Source of the DNA: Deltaproteobacteria bacterium
GTDB taxonomy: Bacteria; Desulfobacterota; JAFDED01
Length of the DNA stretch: 33,075 nucleotides
Direction of reading: 5' to 3'
Assembly: GCA_019310535.1 (NCBI GenBank)
Contig: JAFDED010000048.1
Location: forward strand, 1 to 33,075
Every line of letters starts with the position of its first letter. Positions within the stretch are counted from its first letter, which is position 1. Positions 14,469 to 23,156 of this stretch are shown piece by piece. Position numbers and translations under genes: made by a program. Under the pieces are notes generated by a model. That model was not told where the DNA came from. It worked only from the letters and a program-made list of their open reading frames with translations, and made no database searches.

Positions 14469-17400
14469 TTATGAGCGTCCGAATAAACACATCTGGCGCT
14501 TCGATCTGCTGCGGGAAAACCTCGGCCCGCGTGAAGGGCTGATGCGCTGCAGCAGTTCTTCATTGATGTCCGACAGGAAGGGCGAAGGCCTGCCGCTGCG
14601 TCGCTCCCCGAAAAGAAGCCGGGTCCGCGCATGGGTAAGAAACACCCGCTCCTTTGCGCGGGTAAGCCCTACATAGAACAGGCGACGTTCCTCTTCAAGT
14701 TCCAATGCGGCGATTGTACCCTGAGGATAAAAGGGAATCAAGCCTTCCTCGCACCCGGCGATAAACACCACCGGGAACTCCAACCCTTTGGATGCATGGA
14801 GGGTCATCAACGCCACCCTCTCCGCCCGGGAGTCTAAAATGTCAGGCTCGTACATCAGGATTATGTGGTTCAGGAACTCTTGCAGCGACGTACCGAAAGG
14901 TTCGGCAGCCCTGGCCAGTAACTCCACTGTCACCGCATTGATCCCCATCCTTTCGGATACTTTCCGAATAAAGGTTCTTACGGTTACTTTTCCCACTTCG
15001 TTTTGGAGATCCTGGAGATCTTCCCGGTGTCCGGATCGAATTCCCGTCAGGAATCTAAGGCCTTCGATCACGTCTCGTACCTCCGGCCTCTCCAGCAAAG
15101 TATCGTGACCTGCCCTCTGAAAGGGAATCCCTCTCTTCTCCAGCGCTTCTTCCAGCGGTGCAGCCTGCGCGTTGAGCCGATAGAGAATGGCAAAATCTCC
15201 AAACCCGTAAGTATTTTCCCCGTCTCCTCGCACACGGGCACTGTCCATGGAAAAAAGACTCACTCCCTCCATCAATGACTCCACCTGACGGGCAATGAAC
15301 GCCGCCTCCGCCCGGTCGTGGGGAAAATTGGTTATGGTCAGCCTCGCTCCGCCCTCGCTGAGAGGACGCGCAGGGTGATACGATGCTCCGTTGCCTCGGG
15401 CTATGACCTGCCCGGACGCTTTCAGGATGGCTTCTGTAGAGCGATAATTCCTGTCCAGGCTAACCACATAGGCGTCGGGATAGTCCTGCCGGAATCGCAG
15501 AAAGAAAGCCATATCCGCCCCCCGAAACCCATAGATGGCCTGATTGGGATCTCCTATGGCGCATAAATCCGGGCTTCCCGGCGCCAGCAGGCGGATTAAC
15601 CGATACTGGGCCGGGTTGATGTCCTGGTACTCGTCCACCAGGATGCAGCGCCATCGCTTAAGGCAGTAATTTCTCCAGTCCGAATCCTCCTGGAGTCTCC
15701 GAACCGTGACGAATATGAGGTCGTCCAAATCCAGGGCCGCTATTGCGGCAAGTTCTTTTTGATAGGCGTGGTAAACCATGATAAATAATAATGCTTGTTC
15801 ACCCAGCGCCTCTGCATCGTCCGGCCCTTGCAGCCGCTGTTTGGCCAGGGAAATGCGTTCACTCCAGCAGCGTATCTCTCTCGAGCTTGTGTTCATTCCC
15901 AATCGAACAAGAGTGCGTTTGATCAGATGCCGGCGTTCCAGCTCATCGCAAAGCCGAAATGTTCCCGAGCCTCCTGAAGTAACGTCTTCCAACATACCCC
16001 GGCAAAAAGCGTGGAAGGTACGAACGGTTACACAACGCGCCGCCTCGGGATCGTCCAATAATTCTTTCAATCTCTGGCTCATTTCGTTGGCCGCCTTGTT
16101 GGTGAACGTGAGGGCCAGTATGTTTTTCGGCGGCACCGTACGCTGTCTTATTCGATAGGCGATGTGGTGTACAAGGGTTCGTGTTTTTCCCGTTCCGGGA
16201 CCCGCAACCACCAACATAGGGCCTCCCTCGTATTCAACGGCCTTGCGCTGCTGAGGATTGAGGGAATCCATGTAATTTACCGACGCCTTTTGAACAAGAT
16301 CAGCGGCGGAAAACAAGGCAGGTGCCTCGGGCGCGGCGCTCCTTAAGTTTGTCTTACCGGAGGGGTTTACTTCGCTGGCCGTGATTTTTTTTATTTTCTT
16401 TGCCGGATTATTCCTGCCATGGTTCATCGTATAGGAAAGGAAAGAGCATTGTCCCATAAGAGCGTCTCTTTCGCCCTCTTCAAACAATTCTATTTTCCCG
16501 AACTCCCCATCGTATCCGGGTGCAATGCGGATGTTCCCGGCTCGCATACGCCGCAAACCTTCCACAACCAATGGCGATACCGCGCCGGCCAGTGAATCGA
16601 GCGGGATATCCCGAAGAATCTTCAATTCGGGGCCGAGCCTATCCTGAAGCCTCTGCTGTTCTAATAAGACGCGTTTGCTTCCGGGCCCAACCGCCAACGC
16701 CTGGGCGATCACCTCAGCCAGCGAGAGCAGGCTGGTATACTGGAGGGCGCCTTGAGGCCGGACGCCATCGGGGCGGTCGGCCAGTTCCTCCACCCGGTGC
16801 AACACGCCGACCGTTACGGGCCTTCCGCAACGGGGGCATTTCCCCTCCTCTTGTCGTGTCTCCCGGGGTTCCATTCTTGTAGCGCATTTCCGGTGGCCGT
16901 CAAGGTGATACTTCCCCTCCTCGGGGAAGAACTCAATTGTTCCTAGAAATCGCTTTTTATCTTTAGATGCCAGTGCCTTTCGGATGGCAGGAAAGGAAAG
17001 TTCAGTATCGAAACAATTGGCCTCGCGCCCGAGCCGGGAGGGGGAGTGGGCGTCGGAGTTGGATACCAAGGCCAGCTTATCCAGCGTGGACAGGCGCCAG
17101 TTCATCGGGGGATCCGATGAAAGCCCCGTTTCCACGGCAAATATATGCTTTATCAAATCCTCGAAACACTCTTCCAGGCTGTCAAAGCCCGATCTTGACC
17201 CTAGCACAGAGAACCAGGGCGTCCATATATGCGCGGGGATCAGAAAAGCCTCATCATCGCACTCTGCCATTATCTCCAGCAAATTGCGCGAATCCAGGCC
17301 CAGGATGGGGCGGCCGTCCGATTCCACGTTCCCCAGCTTAGAAAGGCGGGTGGCAAAGCGCGCGGCCTTTTCAATATCAGGCATACATATGAGGTTATGA

Positions 17401-17720
17401 ACTTTACGGGTTTTTCCTCCCCGGGAATAAATGCTGCTGATCTCCACAGAGAGCATGAAGCGAACGGGGGCACGGCACGAGGCGGGGATGGATGCGTCAA
17501 TGGGGGCGGCCGAAGCCTCCCGCAGCCGAAACAACCCGGGTTCGGCCGGCTCCAGCTTCTCTCTAATCTCTGCAAGCCAGCCCGGATGGGTGAAATCGCC
17601 GGTTCCTACGACCCGGATCCCTTTCAATTGAGCTGCGGCATGGAGGTGCTCCAGATCCAGATCGCGGGAAGTGGCCCGGGAAAACCGGGAATGAATGTGA
17701 AAATCGGCAATAAAAAACAT
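14469..17720 (-). CDS. PHP-domain endonuclease-like / UvrD-type helicase fusion
   Basis: The 1083-residue protein joins two modules. Residues 1-250 form a PHP-type metal-dependent phosphoesterase, with DFHIHSRFS (6-14), TGDFTHPGW (40-48), VSVEISSIY, IPAHIWTPW (161-169) and SNSDAHS (220-226). A possible zinc knuckle follows (C279, C295, C298). From about 487 a superfamily 1 helicase runs: Walker A AGPGTGKT (506-513), DEYQD box, GDPNQAIYGFRGAD, YRSTEAIL, TLHASKGLEFPVVF and the LTRAKERV motif. The pair suggests a DNA repair enzyme that unwinds and cleaves DNA. The ATG at 17720 has AGGGGA upstream; an in-frame GTG at 17741 is less likely. It heads a minus-strand run with the cyclophilin-like and VanZ genes. 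Confidence 0.9.
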   Translation of the reverse strand: MFFIADFHIHSRFSRATSRDLDLEHLHAAAQLKGIRVVGTGDFTHPGWLAEIREKLEPAEPGLFRLREASAAPIDASIPASCRAPVRFMLSVEISSIYSRGGKTRKVHNLICMPDIEKAARFATRLSKLGNVESDGRPILGLDSRNLLEIMAECDDEAFLIPAHIWTPWFSVLGSRSGFDSLEECFEDLIKHIFAVETGLSSDPPMNWRLSTLDKLALVSNSDAHSPSRLGREANCFDTELSFPAIRKALASKDKKRFLGTIEFFPEEGKYHLDGHRKCATRMEPRETRQEEGKCPRCGRPVTVGVLHRVEELADRPDGVRPQGALQYTSLLSLAEVIAQALAVGPGSKRVLLEQQRLQDRLGPELKILRDIPLDSLAGAVSPLVVEGLRRMRAGNIRIAPGYDGEFGKIELFEEGERDALMGQCSFLSYTMNHGRNNPAKKIKKITASEVNPSGKTNLRSAAPEAPALFSAADLVQKASVNYMDSLNPQQRKAVEYEGGPMLVVAGPGTGKTRTLVHHIAYRIRQRTVPPKNILALTFTNKAANEMSQRLKELLDDPEAARCVTVRTFHAFCRGMLEDVTSGGSGTFRLCDELERRHLIKRTLVRLGMNTSSREIRCWSERISLAKQRLQGPDDAEALGEQALLFIMVYHAYQKELAAIAALDLDDLIFVTVRRLQEDSDWRNYCLKRWRCILVDEYQDINPAQYRLIRLLAPGSPDLCAIGDPNQAIYGFRGADMAFFLRFRQDYPDAYVVSLDRNYRSTEAILKASGQVIARGNGASYHPARPLSEGGARLTITNFPHDRAEAAFIARQVESLMEGVSLFSMDSARVRGDGENTYGFGDFAILYRLNAQAAPLEEALEKRGIPFQRAGHDTLLERPEVRDVIEGLRFLTGIRSGHREDLQDLQNEVGKVTVRTFIRKVSERMGINAVTVELLARAAEPFGTSLQEFLNHIILMYEPDILDSRAERVALMTLHASKGLEFPVVFIAGCEEGLIPFYPQGTIAALELEEERRLFYVGLTRAKERVFLTHARTRLLFGERRSGRPSPFLSDINEELLQRISPSRGPRFSRSRSKRQMCLFGRS

Positions 17721-17937
17721 GGAAGTTTCCCCTGGAAACACACAATATCTAGTGGCCTGGCATCATATTAATTCAATTTATTGTTGCTGTCAACCAGGAA
17801 AATAATCACAACTTTGATCTTTTCATTTTCTTTTCAATTTGGTATGAATTTACTCATTATTTTATTTTGAGGAGCACAAACGTTTTAACTTTTGAAAATC
17901 CGAACTGGTTCCGTATTTCAACATTCGAATTTTCTCT

Positions 17938-17961
17938 CTTTGATTTTGGATTTAATCAAAG
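17938..17961 (+). promoter_or_regulatory. inverted repeat upstream of the glycosyltransferase gene
   Basis: CTTTGATT (17938-17945) and AATCAAAG (17954-17961) form a perfect 8-bp inverted repeat with an 8-nt centre, about 50 bp before the GTG at 18011. It sits in the 290-bp AT-rich divergent gap between the helicase and glycosyltransferase genes. It could be an operator or an mRNA hairpin. No convincing promoter hexamers were identified. Confidence 0.35.
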
Positions 17962-18010
17962 ATGATTCTGAACTGAAAAAGCAACGAAAGTTCAAATAGC
18001 GAGGTCAGAA

Positions 18011-19060
18011 GTGTCTATTCGAAGGATTCTCATCGCCACGGTTCAGACTCCGTTCACATCAGGGGGTGCGGAGATCCATGCCAGGAACCTATGCAGGGAG
18101 TTGAACGCCCGGGGCTTTGAGGCCGAGATAGTATGGATACCCTTCAAGTGGTATCCTCCGAAGGAATTAGTAAAATGCATGCTTGCCTGTCGCCTGCTGG
18201 ACTTGACCGAATCCACAGGGAGAAGGGTGGATCGTCTCATCGGCCTCCGCTTTCCGGCGTATCTGATACCTCATCCCAACAAGGTGATATGGCTCCTGCA
18301 CCAGCATCGCACAGCCTATGATCTGTGGAGGACCCCTTATTGCGACCTGGTGCACTATCCCGATGGGGAGAGAGTCCGCAATATTATTATCCACGCCGAC
18401 ACGCAATTAATGCCTGAAGCCCGGCGGATTTACTGCAACTCCGCCAACGTGGCGAGGCGTTTGAAAACTTTCAATGGCCTCGCCGGCGTGCCCCTGTATC
18501 ATCCACCGAATGAATCCGAGAAACTTTATGCCGGGCCGCCTGGAGACTACATCTTCTACCCCAGCCGACTGGATCCGCTGAAGCGCCAGGATTTGTTAGT
18601 CCGGGCCATGGCATTGACCCGGACGCAGGTGCGCGCCATCATAGCGGGAAGCGGCCCCGACGAAGAGGAGATCAAGAAACTGGTGAAAACTCTGGGTGTA
18701 TCCGAAAAAGTGGAGATTGTCGGCTTTATCTCCGAGGAGGAAAAGCGGCGCTATTACGCCGGGTCGCTTGGCGTCTGTTACCTCCCTTACAACGAGGATT
18801 ATGGGTATGTTACCCTGGAGGCTTTCCTCAGCCGCAAGCCCTTGATCACCACGGAGGATTCGGGGGGTCCCCTTGAATTCGTGGAGCATGGCGTGAATGG
18901 CCGGGTATCCGCTCCCACTCCGGAGAGTTTGGCTCGAGAGATTGATTATCTGTACGATGAGTGTTCAGTTGCAAAGGAAATGGGGGATGCGGGTTACCGC
19001 ACGATAGTCTCCATGAATATCACCTGGGACCGGGTGGTGGAGAAACTGACAGAGGATTAA
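18011..19060 (+). CDS. GT4-family glycosyltransferase
   Basis: The 349-residue protein is a GT-B fold retaining glycosyltransferase. The N-terminal Rossmann half starts RILIATVQTPFTSGGAEIHARNL, with the GGAE loop typical of GT4. The C-terminal half holds FYPSRLDPLKRQDLLVRAM, IIAGSGPDEEEIKKL, a VEIVGF segment and the donor-site motif EDYGYVTLEAF, in which the Glu residues bind the nucleotide sugar. It probably adds a sugar to a lipid-linked glycan or surface polysaccharide on the cytoplasmic face. The GTG at 18011 follows GAGGT at 18001-18005. The next gene, also GT4, starts 97 bp downstream; a small hairpin CAATGG/CCATTG (19075-19089) lies between them. Confidence 0.9.
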   Translation: MSIRRILIATVQTPFTSGGAEIHARNLCRELNARGFEAEIVWIPFKWYPPKELVKCMLACRLLDLTESTGRRVDRLIGLRFPAYLIPHPNKVIWLLHQHRTAYDLWRTPYCDLVHYPDGERVRNIIIHADTQLMPEARRIYCNSANVARRLKTFNGLAGVPLYHPPNESEKLYAGPPGDYIFYPSRLDPLKRQDLLVRAMALTRTQVRAIIAGSGPDEEEIKKLVKTLGVSEKVEIVGFISEEEKRRYYAGSLGVCYLPYNEDYGYVTLEAFLSRKPLITTEDSGGPLEFVEHGVNGRVSAPTPESLAREIDYLYDECSVAKEMGDAGYRTIVSMNITWDRVVEKLTED

Positions 19061-19157
19061 AGATATCCAAAAAGCAATGGTTTCCATTGGTGAAGGGCGG
19101 CTCTTAACACTCCTCTGGATAATGAGAAATCACCGGAACTAATGAAGCTGAGAGAAG

Positions 19158-21041
19158 ATGAATTTTTATGACGAAGATATTTTCCGAGAGCTTTTGCACA
19201 ACCTGGCTGACCTGGGCGTGAAGGAGGATGACACAGAACTGATACAAATCGTAGCCCGGCAATGGACGCAGGTTGTTCCGGAGACTACCCCCACCGACTT
19301 TAGCCGATTGCAACCCGCCGAGTTTTTCCAAACGAAAAAACCTAGAGACAGACCTCTGCGCGTCCTTATCGTTTCGTATCGTTTTGATCCAAAGATTGTG
19401 GGAGGGGCCGAATTTCACACCTGGATGCTTGCCCGCTTGCTTCGCCAGGCGGGAATTGAGGTGGATGTCTTCACGACCAGGAACAGTGTTTTCCGTCCCA
19501 CATCTTCCTACGGTATTATCTGGGAGAACAACTCGCCTGAGGGCATGGTCGAGATAGATGGTTTCAAAGTGCATCGGTTCACCAATTTCAATCTGCCCTT
19601 GTTAGTGAGTCGTGGAATCAGTTATTGGATCCGGAGGCGCCGGGACCGGGAGGACTCACGAATAGACTCATCTTTGTCAGTTGGCGCCCACCTGGGCATT
19701 GGCTGGCACGGTTTGGAACGCGGGGAACAGGGCGTACCCTTTCGCTGGATGGCCCGGAAAAAAGCTCGCGTCATCCTTGCGGATGAGGACGTATCAGGCA
19801 TTTCCATGGAGGTGTTCTGTCCGAAACGATTGCGGGGAAGTCTGGAGAGGGGAAAGGATCGGGAGCAATTTGATGTGTCTCCGGGTGAGTGGAAATTGCT
19901 GGAGTTAACCTTCGAGCCGCGCAGCAAGCCGTGCGTGATGCTCCGGGTCCAACGGCTCTGGAAGCAGCAGAGCGATCCCCGATGGTTGGGACTGGCAGTG
20001 CGGGATATCCGTTACAGATCCGGGAACCATTGGCGAACGCTGCACATGGAGCGAGATTTACAATGGGCACTGGGAGAATTGGATGGGGAGAGAGTCGTTG
20101 ACATTTACAGGCAGTTGACGGCCGGTCGTCCCCTGCTTTACGATTGGCTGTACATGCTGGCTCGAGGGCCGCTGGCCCCAGGGATGTATGCTCAACTATA
20201 CAAACAAATGCCTCATTACGACGCGGTCATAGCCAATATGATTCCCTTTAACACGCTCTGTTTCGCCGCCTGGGCGGGAAAGCGGAGAAATGTGCCCGTG
20301 CTCTTACTGCCACTGATGCATCACAGGGACCACTATCATCACTGGGGGCATTTCTATCGCGCCATGGGGCGAAGCGCCGCCATCCTGGCCAACTCCAGGT
20401 TTTCCGAATGTCTTTTTCGGAAATTAGGGTACAAAGCGGTTTTTGCCGGGGCGGGGGTGGATAAAGCCCGATACACCAAACTCGACATTTGGGGGCAGCG
20501 GTTTCGCCGCAAATTCGGACTTGATTCTTCTCCAATAGCTCTTTTCGTAGGCCGCAAGACCCAGTATAAGCGTTGCGATATGGCTGTGGATGCCGTGGAC
20601 ATGGTGAACGCTCGCGGCAATGATCTTCTCCTGGTAACGATCGGCCCCGATGAGGATGGTGTGCCCATTCGCTCGCCATACACAGTGCCCCTGGGGAAAG
20701 TCTCCAATCGCGACTTATTGGATGCGTATGATGCCTGCGACCTTTTTGTGCTCCCGTCCGAGCTGGAAAGTTTCGGGATGGTTTACCTTGAGGCATGGAT
20801 GCGCAAAAAACCCGTTATCGGTTTGCGAAGATGCGATGCTGTCGCCTCTCTGATCGAGGACGGGGTGAATGGATTCCTCTGCAGTGATGCGGAAGAGATA
20901 GCGGAACGGATGGCATATCTCCTTGATAATCCTGCTGAAGCTCAGCTCATGGGAATCCGGGGATTTCAAAAGACCATAGAAAATTATACATGGGAGAGCG
21001 TGGGCCGCAGGATTATTCAGGTGCTTGAAAAGATTTGTTAA
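19158..21041 (+). CDS. GT4-family glycosyltransferase with an inserted beta-rich domain
   Basis: The 627-residue protein is almost twice the usual GT4 length. Residues 1-65 form a short helical N-terminal extension. The GT-B N-domain starts at RVLIVSYRFDPKIVGGAEFHT (68-88). Residues about 178-287 form an insert with GWHGLERGE, PFRWMARKKA, GEWKLLEL and DPRWLGLAVRDI, a beta-sandwich-like signature I associate with proteins of surface-glycan loci. The GT core resumes with VIANMIPFNT and RSAAILANSRF. The donor half has LFVGRKTQYKR (462-472) and ELESFGMVYLEAW (535-547). It likely acts with the preceding GT4 in polysaccharide synthesis. The C-terminus is intact. Confidence 0.87.
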   Translation: MNFYDEDIFRELLHNLADLGVKEDDTELIQIVARQWTQVVPETTPTDFSRLQPAEFFQTKKPRDRPLRVLIVSYRFDPKIVGGAEFHTWMLARLLRQAGIEVDVFTTRNSVFRPTSSYGIIWENNSPEGMVEIDGFKVHRFTNFNLPLLVSRGISYWIRRRRDREDSRIDSSLSVGAHLGIGWHGLERGEQGVPFRWMARKKARVILADEDVSGISMEVFCPKRLRGSLERGKDREQFDVSPGEWKLLELTFEPRSKPCVMLRVQRLWKQQSDPRWLGLAVRDIRYRSGNHWRTLHMERDLQWALGELDGERVVDIYRQLTAGRPLLYDWLYMLARGPLAPGMYAQLYKQMPHYDAVIANMIPFNTLCFAAWAGKRRNVPVLLLPLMHHRDHYHHWGHFYRAMGRSAAILANSRFSECLFRKLGYKAVFAGAGVDKARYTKLDIWGQRFRRKFGLDSSPIALFVGRKTQYKRCDMAVDAVDMVNARGNDLLLVTIGPDEDGVPIRSPYTVPLGKVSNRDLLDAYDACDLFVLPSELESFGMVYLEAWMRKKPVIGLRRCDAVASLIEDGVNGFLCSDAEEIAERMAYLLDNPAEAQLMGIRGFQKTIENYTWESVGRRIIQVLEKIC

Positions 21042-21130
21042 ATAACACAACTTGTTGTACGTTGATGATGCAGGCGGCCGCAAGCGAAATTCCTGTCGCA
21101 TAAGGGTCTTTCGATCAAAACAAACCAGCG

Positions 21131-22099
21131 CTATTGAACGATGGTGATGCTGAAGCGAGATGACAAGCCCAGAATATCGTTCTTTATTCTTTGCCGGAGT
21201 GCTTTGACGCCTCCCATCCGGTAAATTCCCCAGGTCATGCCCCAGCAGAAACAGAGCTTTTCAAAGCCGCTTATAATTTTCCGACGAAATTCATCCGGCC
21301 CTTTACGAATAAAAAATTGGCCGAGATAGGCAACAAACAAAGGGAGAAGATGGATCATCAAAACCGCCCGGCACAATACTTGTACAGGGCGATGCATGTA
21401 ATAGTCCACACCATTTTTGGCGACAAACTGGCCGTATCCGAAGCCGTGCCACCTTTTCTGGCGTAGAAGGTCCCGGAGGTTTTGGCGGTGACAATGACGC
21501 ACCGGGGCTTCGGGGCAGTAAACGATGCGATTGCCTGCCGCCAGTGCCCTGAAAGCAAAGTCGGTATCTTCGGCGGCTGACATCTCAGTGTCGAACCCTA
21601 CCTGCCGGGCCACATCTGTGAATACCCCGTAACTTTTTGTGTCCAGTGTCATAAGCAGCAAATCGCCGTCAATTTCCACACCTATGTAATTCACCCAGCG
21701 CTCAAAATTTTCCTGCACGATGGAAGAGATGCGGTCCTGGTCGTAGGGTATGCTCTTGCCCATGACTATGGTGCGGCCCCTGTCGCGATCCAGTCGCCGT
21801 ATCATGGTCTCCACCCAATTTGGCGGGGGAATGCAATCACAGTCGATCCCCAGCAGTATAGATCCGCTGACAGCATCCAGCCCATCCTGTCGAACCCCGC
21901 TGACGTTTTTTCGGCGCTGCTTCACGTAAATCAGGCGGTGCATAAACTCTTTCAAGACCGGGGGAAAGGAGGGTGATGAGTCCACGAAAATAATCTCGAT
22001 ATTGGGATACGTCTGGTTCAACAGTGAATTCATCAGTTGCCGGAATATGGGCGGATCAGGATTTCTGGCGGGAATGACAATGCTAACCAGTGGTTCCAT
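21131..22099 (-). CDS. GT2-family glycosyltransferase
   Basis: The 322-residue GT-A enzyme begins VSIVIPARNPDPPIFRQLMNSLLNQ, the standard GT2 nucleotide-sugar fold. It shows a DCDCIPPPNW segment carrying the DXD-like metal site, a long acceptor region and an AAEDTDFAFRALAAG segment whose ED is the usual catalytic base motif. The HCHRQNLRDLLRQKRWHGFGYG stretch is typical of membrane-associated GT2 enzymes. A hydrophobic segment near residues 240-265 may touch or cross the membrane. It is the last of three minus-strand genes and starts 4 nt after the end of the small upstream gene, so it is clearly in an operon. It probably extends a surface or cell-wall glycan. Confidence 0.9.
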   Translation of the reverse strand: MEPLVSIVIPARNPDPPIFRQLMNSLLNQTYPNIEIIFVDSSPSFPPVLKEFMHRLIYVKQRRKNVSGVRQDGLDAVSGSILLGIDCDCIPPPNWVETMIRRLDRDRGRTIVMGKSIPYDQDRISSIVQENFERWVNYIGVEIDGDLLLMTLDTKSYGVFTDVARQVGFDTEMSAAEDTDFAFRALAAGNRIVYCPEAPVRHCHRQNLRDLLRQKRWHGFGYGQFVAKNGVDYYMHRPVQVLCRAVLMIHLLPLFVAYLGQFFIRKGPDEFRRKIISGFEKLCFCWGMTWGIYRMGGVKALRQRIKNDILGLSSRFSITIVQ

Positions 22100-22103
22100 A
22101 CCT

Positions 22104-22427
22104 TTATCCTTCCAGGTAGGCCATGAGCAGGCGGTGGAATGGCATTTTCCTGACCGAAAAAGAGACGAATATTTTCTGCCCTATTAGATGAAGAATGGTT
22201 TGCTGACGGCATGCGGCGCATTCATCCAGGAAATAATGAAGGATAGAATAATGACGTCGAAGGCGGGGAAAGTCGGCTAGGAAGGGTTGATAGATCGATT
22301 TTGAGTTTTTCAGCAGCCGGTGATCATGAAATATGTGAATATTCCAGTTGCATTTACGGATGTGGGAATGATACGGTACTAAGGCCTCATACATGTCTGC
22401 ACAGGGGACAATCCATCCGACATTCAC
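22104..22427 (-). CDS. small protein of unknown function in the glycan operon
   Basis: The 107-residue product is not recognised. It starts MNVGWIVPCADMYEALVPYHSHIRK, resembling the first strand and loop of a GT-B glycosyltransferase, but is too short for an enzyme. The middle has HIFHDHRLLKN, and cysteines C69 and C72 occur in DECAACRQQ. It is tightly embedded: its ATG overlaps the preceding stop (ATGA at 22424-22427) and its stop is 4 nt before the GT2 start. This favours a real gene over a chance frame. It may be a truncated transferase or an accessory protein. Confidence 0.6.
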   Translation of the reverse strand: MNVGWIVPCADMYEALVPYHSHIRKCNWNIHIFHDHRLLKNSKSIYQPFLADFPRLRRHYSILHYFLDECAACRQQTILHLIGQKIFVSFSVRKMPFHRLLMAYLEG

Positions 22428-23011
22428 GACTGATCACCCCCTACATCGATACGGCCTGCTCCGCTTTTTTCAGATAGCCGCTGTGTCTTTTCAATTTCAG
22501 TGATGCGGTGATTCAAATCCCGTGCCATTTTCTCCAACATTGACAAGCGTTTCTCTGTCTGTTGATCCCACTTCTGTTGAAGATGTATCCATTCTGATAG
22601 TTTACTATTAAATATGCGCTGCGTATTGATCACGGCGCTGAACAGGGGCTTGAGCACTTTCCGCAGGGCCTTCTTTGTAAAAATTATCCCTGGCCCCAAG
22701 ATTTTTCGATGGGATGTAATGGAGGATGGCGCAAGGGGGTCAAAGAAACGGTCCAGCTCTGCAACCGCACTTGCCAATTCCTGCTTTCGGCGTCTCGTAA
22801 GATCCCTTTTAGAAGATGTAGCGTGAACGGGAATGCCGAGCTTTTCGGCTTTCCGGATAAGCCATGCCCCATTGATCCGCTCATCATGAACATCAATGCG
22901 ATGCATCCGCCCTCCCGAAAAATTGATCATATTACCCCTTATCAGAAAACGGCCCTGATTGTCAACGCAAAATACCATAAGTTCGAAGGCTCTTTCCCCA
23001 AACGCGTCCAA
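22424..23011 (-). CDS. coiled-coil protein of unknown function in the glycan operon
   Basis: The 195-residue protein has an N-terminal strand-rich part (VFCVDNQGRFLIRGNMINFSG, then HRIDVHDERINGAWLIRKA) and a C-terminal half dominated by charged helices, WIHLQQKWDQQTEKRLSMLEKM onward, with a likely coiled coil at residues about 130-180. Such helices occur next to the catalytic domain of some O-antigen methyltransferases and glycosyltransferases. The longest frame starts with TTG at 23011, preceded by AGGGA at 5 nt; an ATG at 22978 is possible. It is the first gene of the three-gene minus-strand operon and overlaps the next by 4 nt. The role may be membrane association or chain-length control, but this is a guess. 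Confidence 0.6.
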   Translation of the reverse strand: MDAFGERAFELMVFCVDNQGRFLIRGNMINFSGGRMHRIDVHDERINGAWLIRKAEKLGIPVHATSSKRDLTRRRKQELASAVAELDRFFDPLAPSSITSHRKILGPGIIFTKKALRKVLKPLFSAVINTQRIFNSKLSEWIHLQQKWDQQTEKRLSMLEKMARDLNHRITEIEKTQRLSEKSGAGRIDVGGDQS

Positions 23012-23120
23012 TAAGTTCCCTGGAAATTTAAACTGGTATTCCAGATCAGTATCGTAAAAACAGGTTTTTATTTAAGATTTTTTTCATAATATTAATAAAT
23101 TATAAAAATGCAAAAATTGC

Positions 23121-23150
23121 TTGACAAAATAAATTATTTTTTGGTATCCA
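23121..23150 (+). promoter_or_regulatory. promoter of the GntR gene, probably giving a leaderless mRNA
   Basis: TTGACA (23121-23126) and a weak -10 TATCCA (23145-23150) are 18 bp apart. The start site predicted 7 nt on, near 23157, coincides with the ATG of the GntR gene. No ribosome site exists in the short interval before the ATG, in keeping with a leaderless transcript. Confidence 0.5.
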
Positions 23151-23154
23151 AAAA
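23138..23154 (+). promoter_or_regulatory. palindromic operator overlapping the -10 box of the GntR gene
   Basis: A perfect 17-bp palindrome consists of TTTTTGG (23138-23144), centre TAT and CCAAAAA (23148-23154). Short TGG-N-CCA type palindromes are typical targets of FadR-like GntR regulators. It covers the -10 and abuts the start codon, so binding would block transcription and suggests autorepression, released by an effector of the downstream pathway. Confidence 0.55.
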
Positions 23155-23156
23155 TC

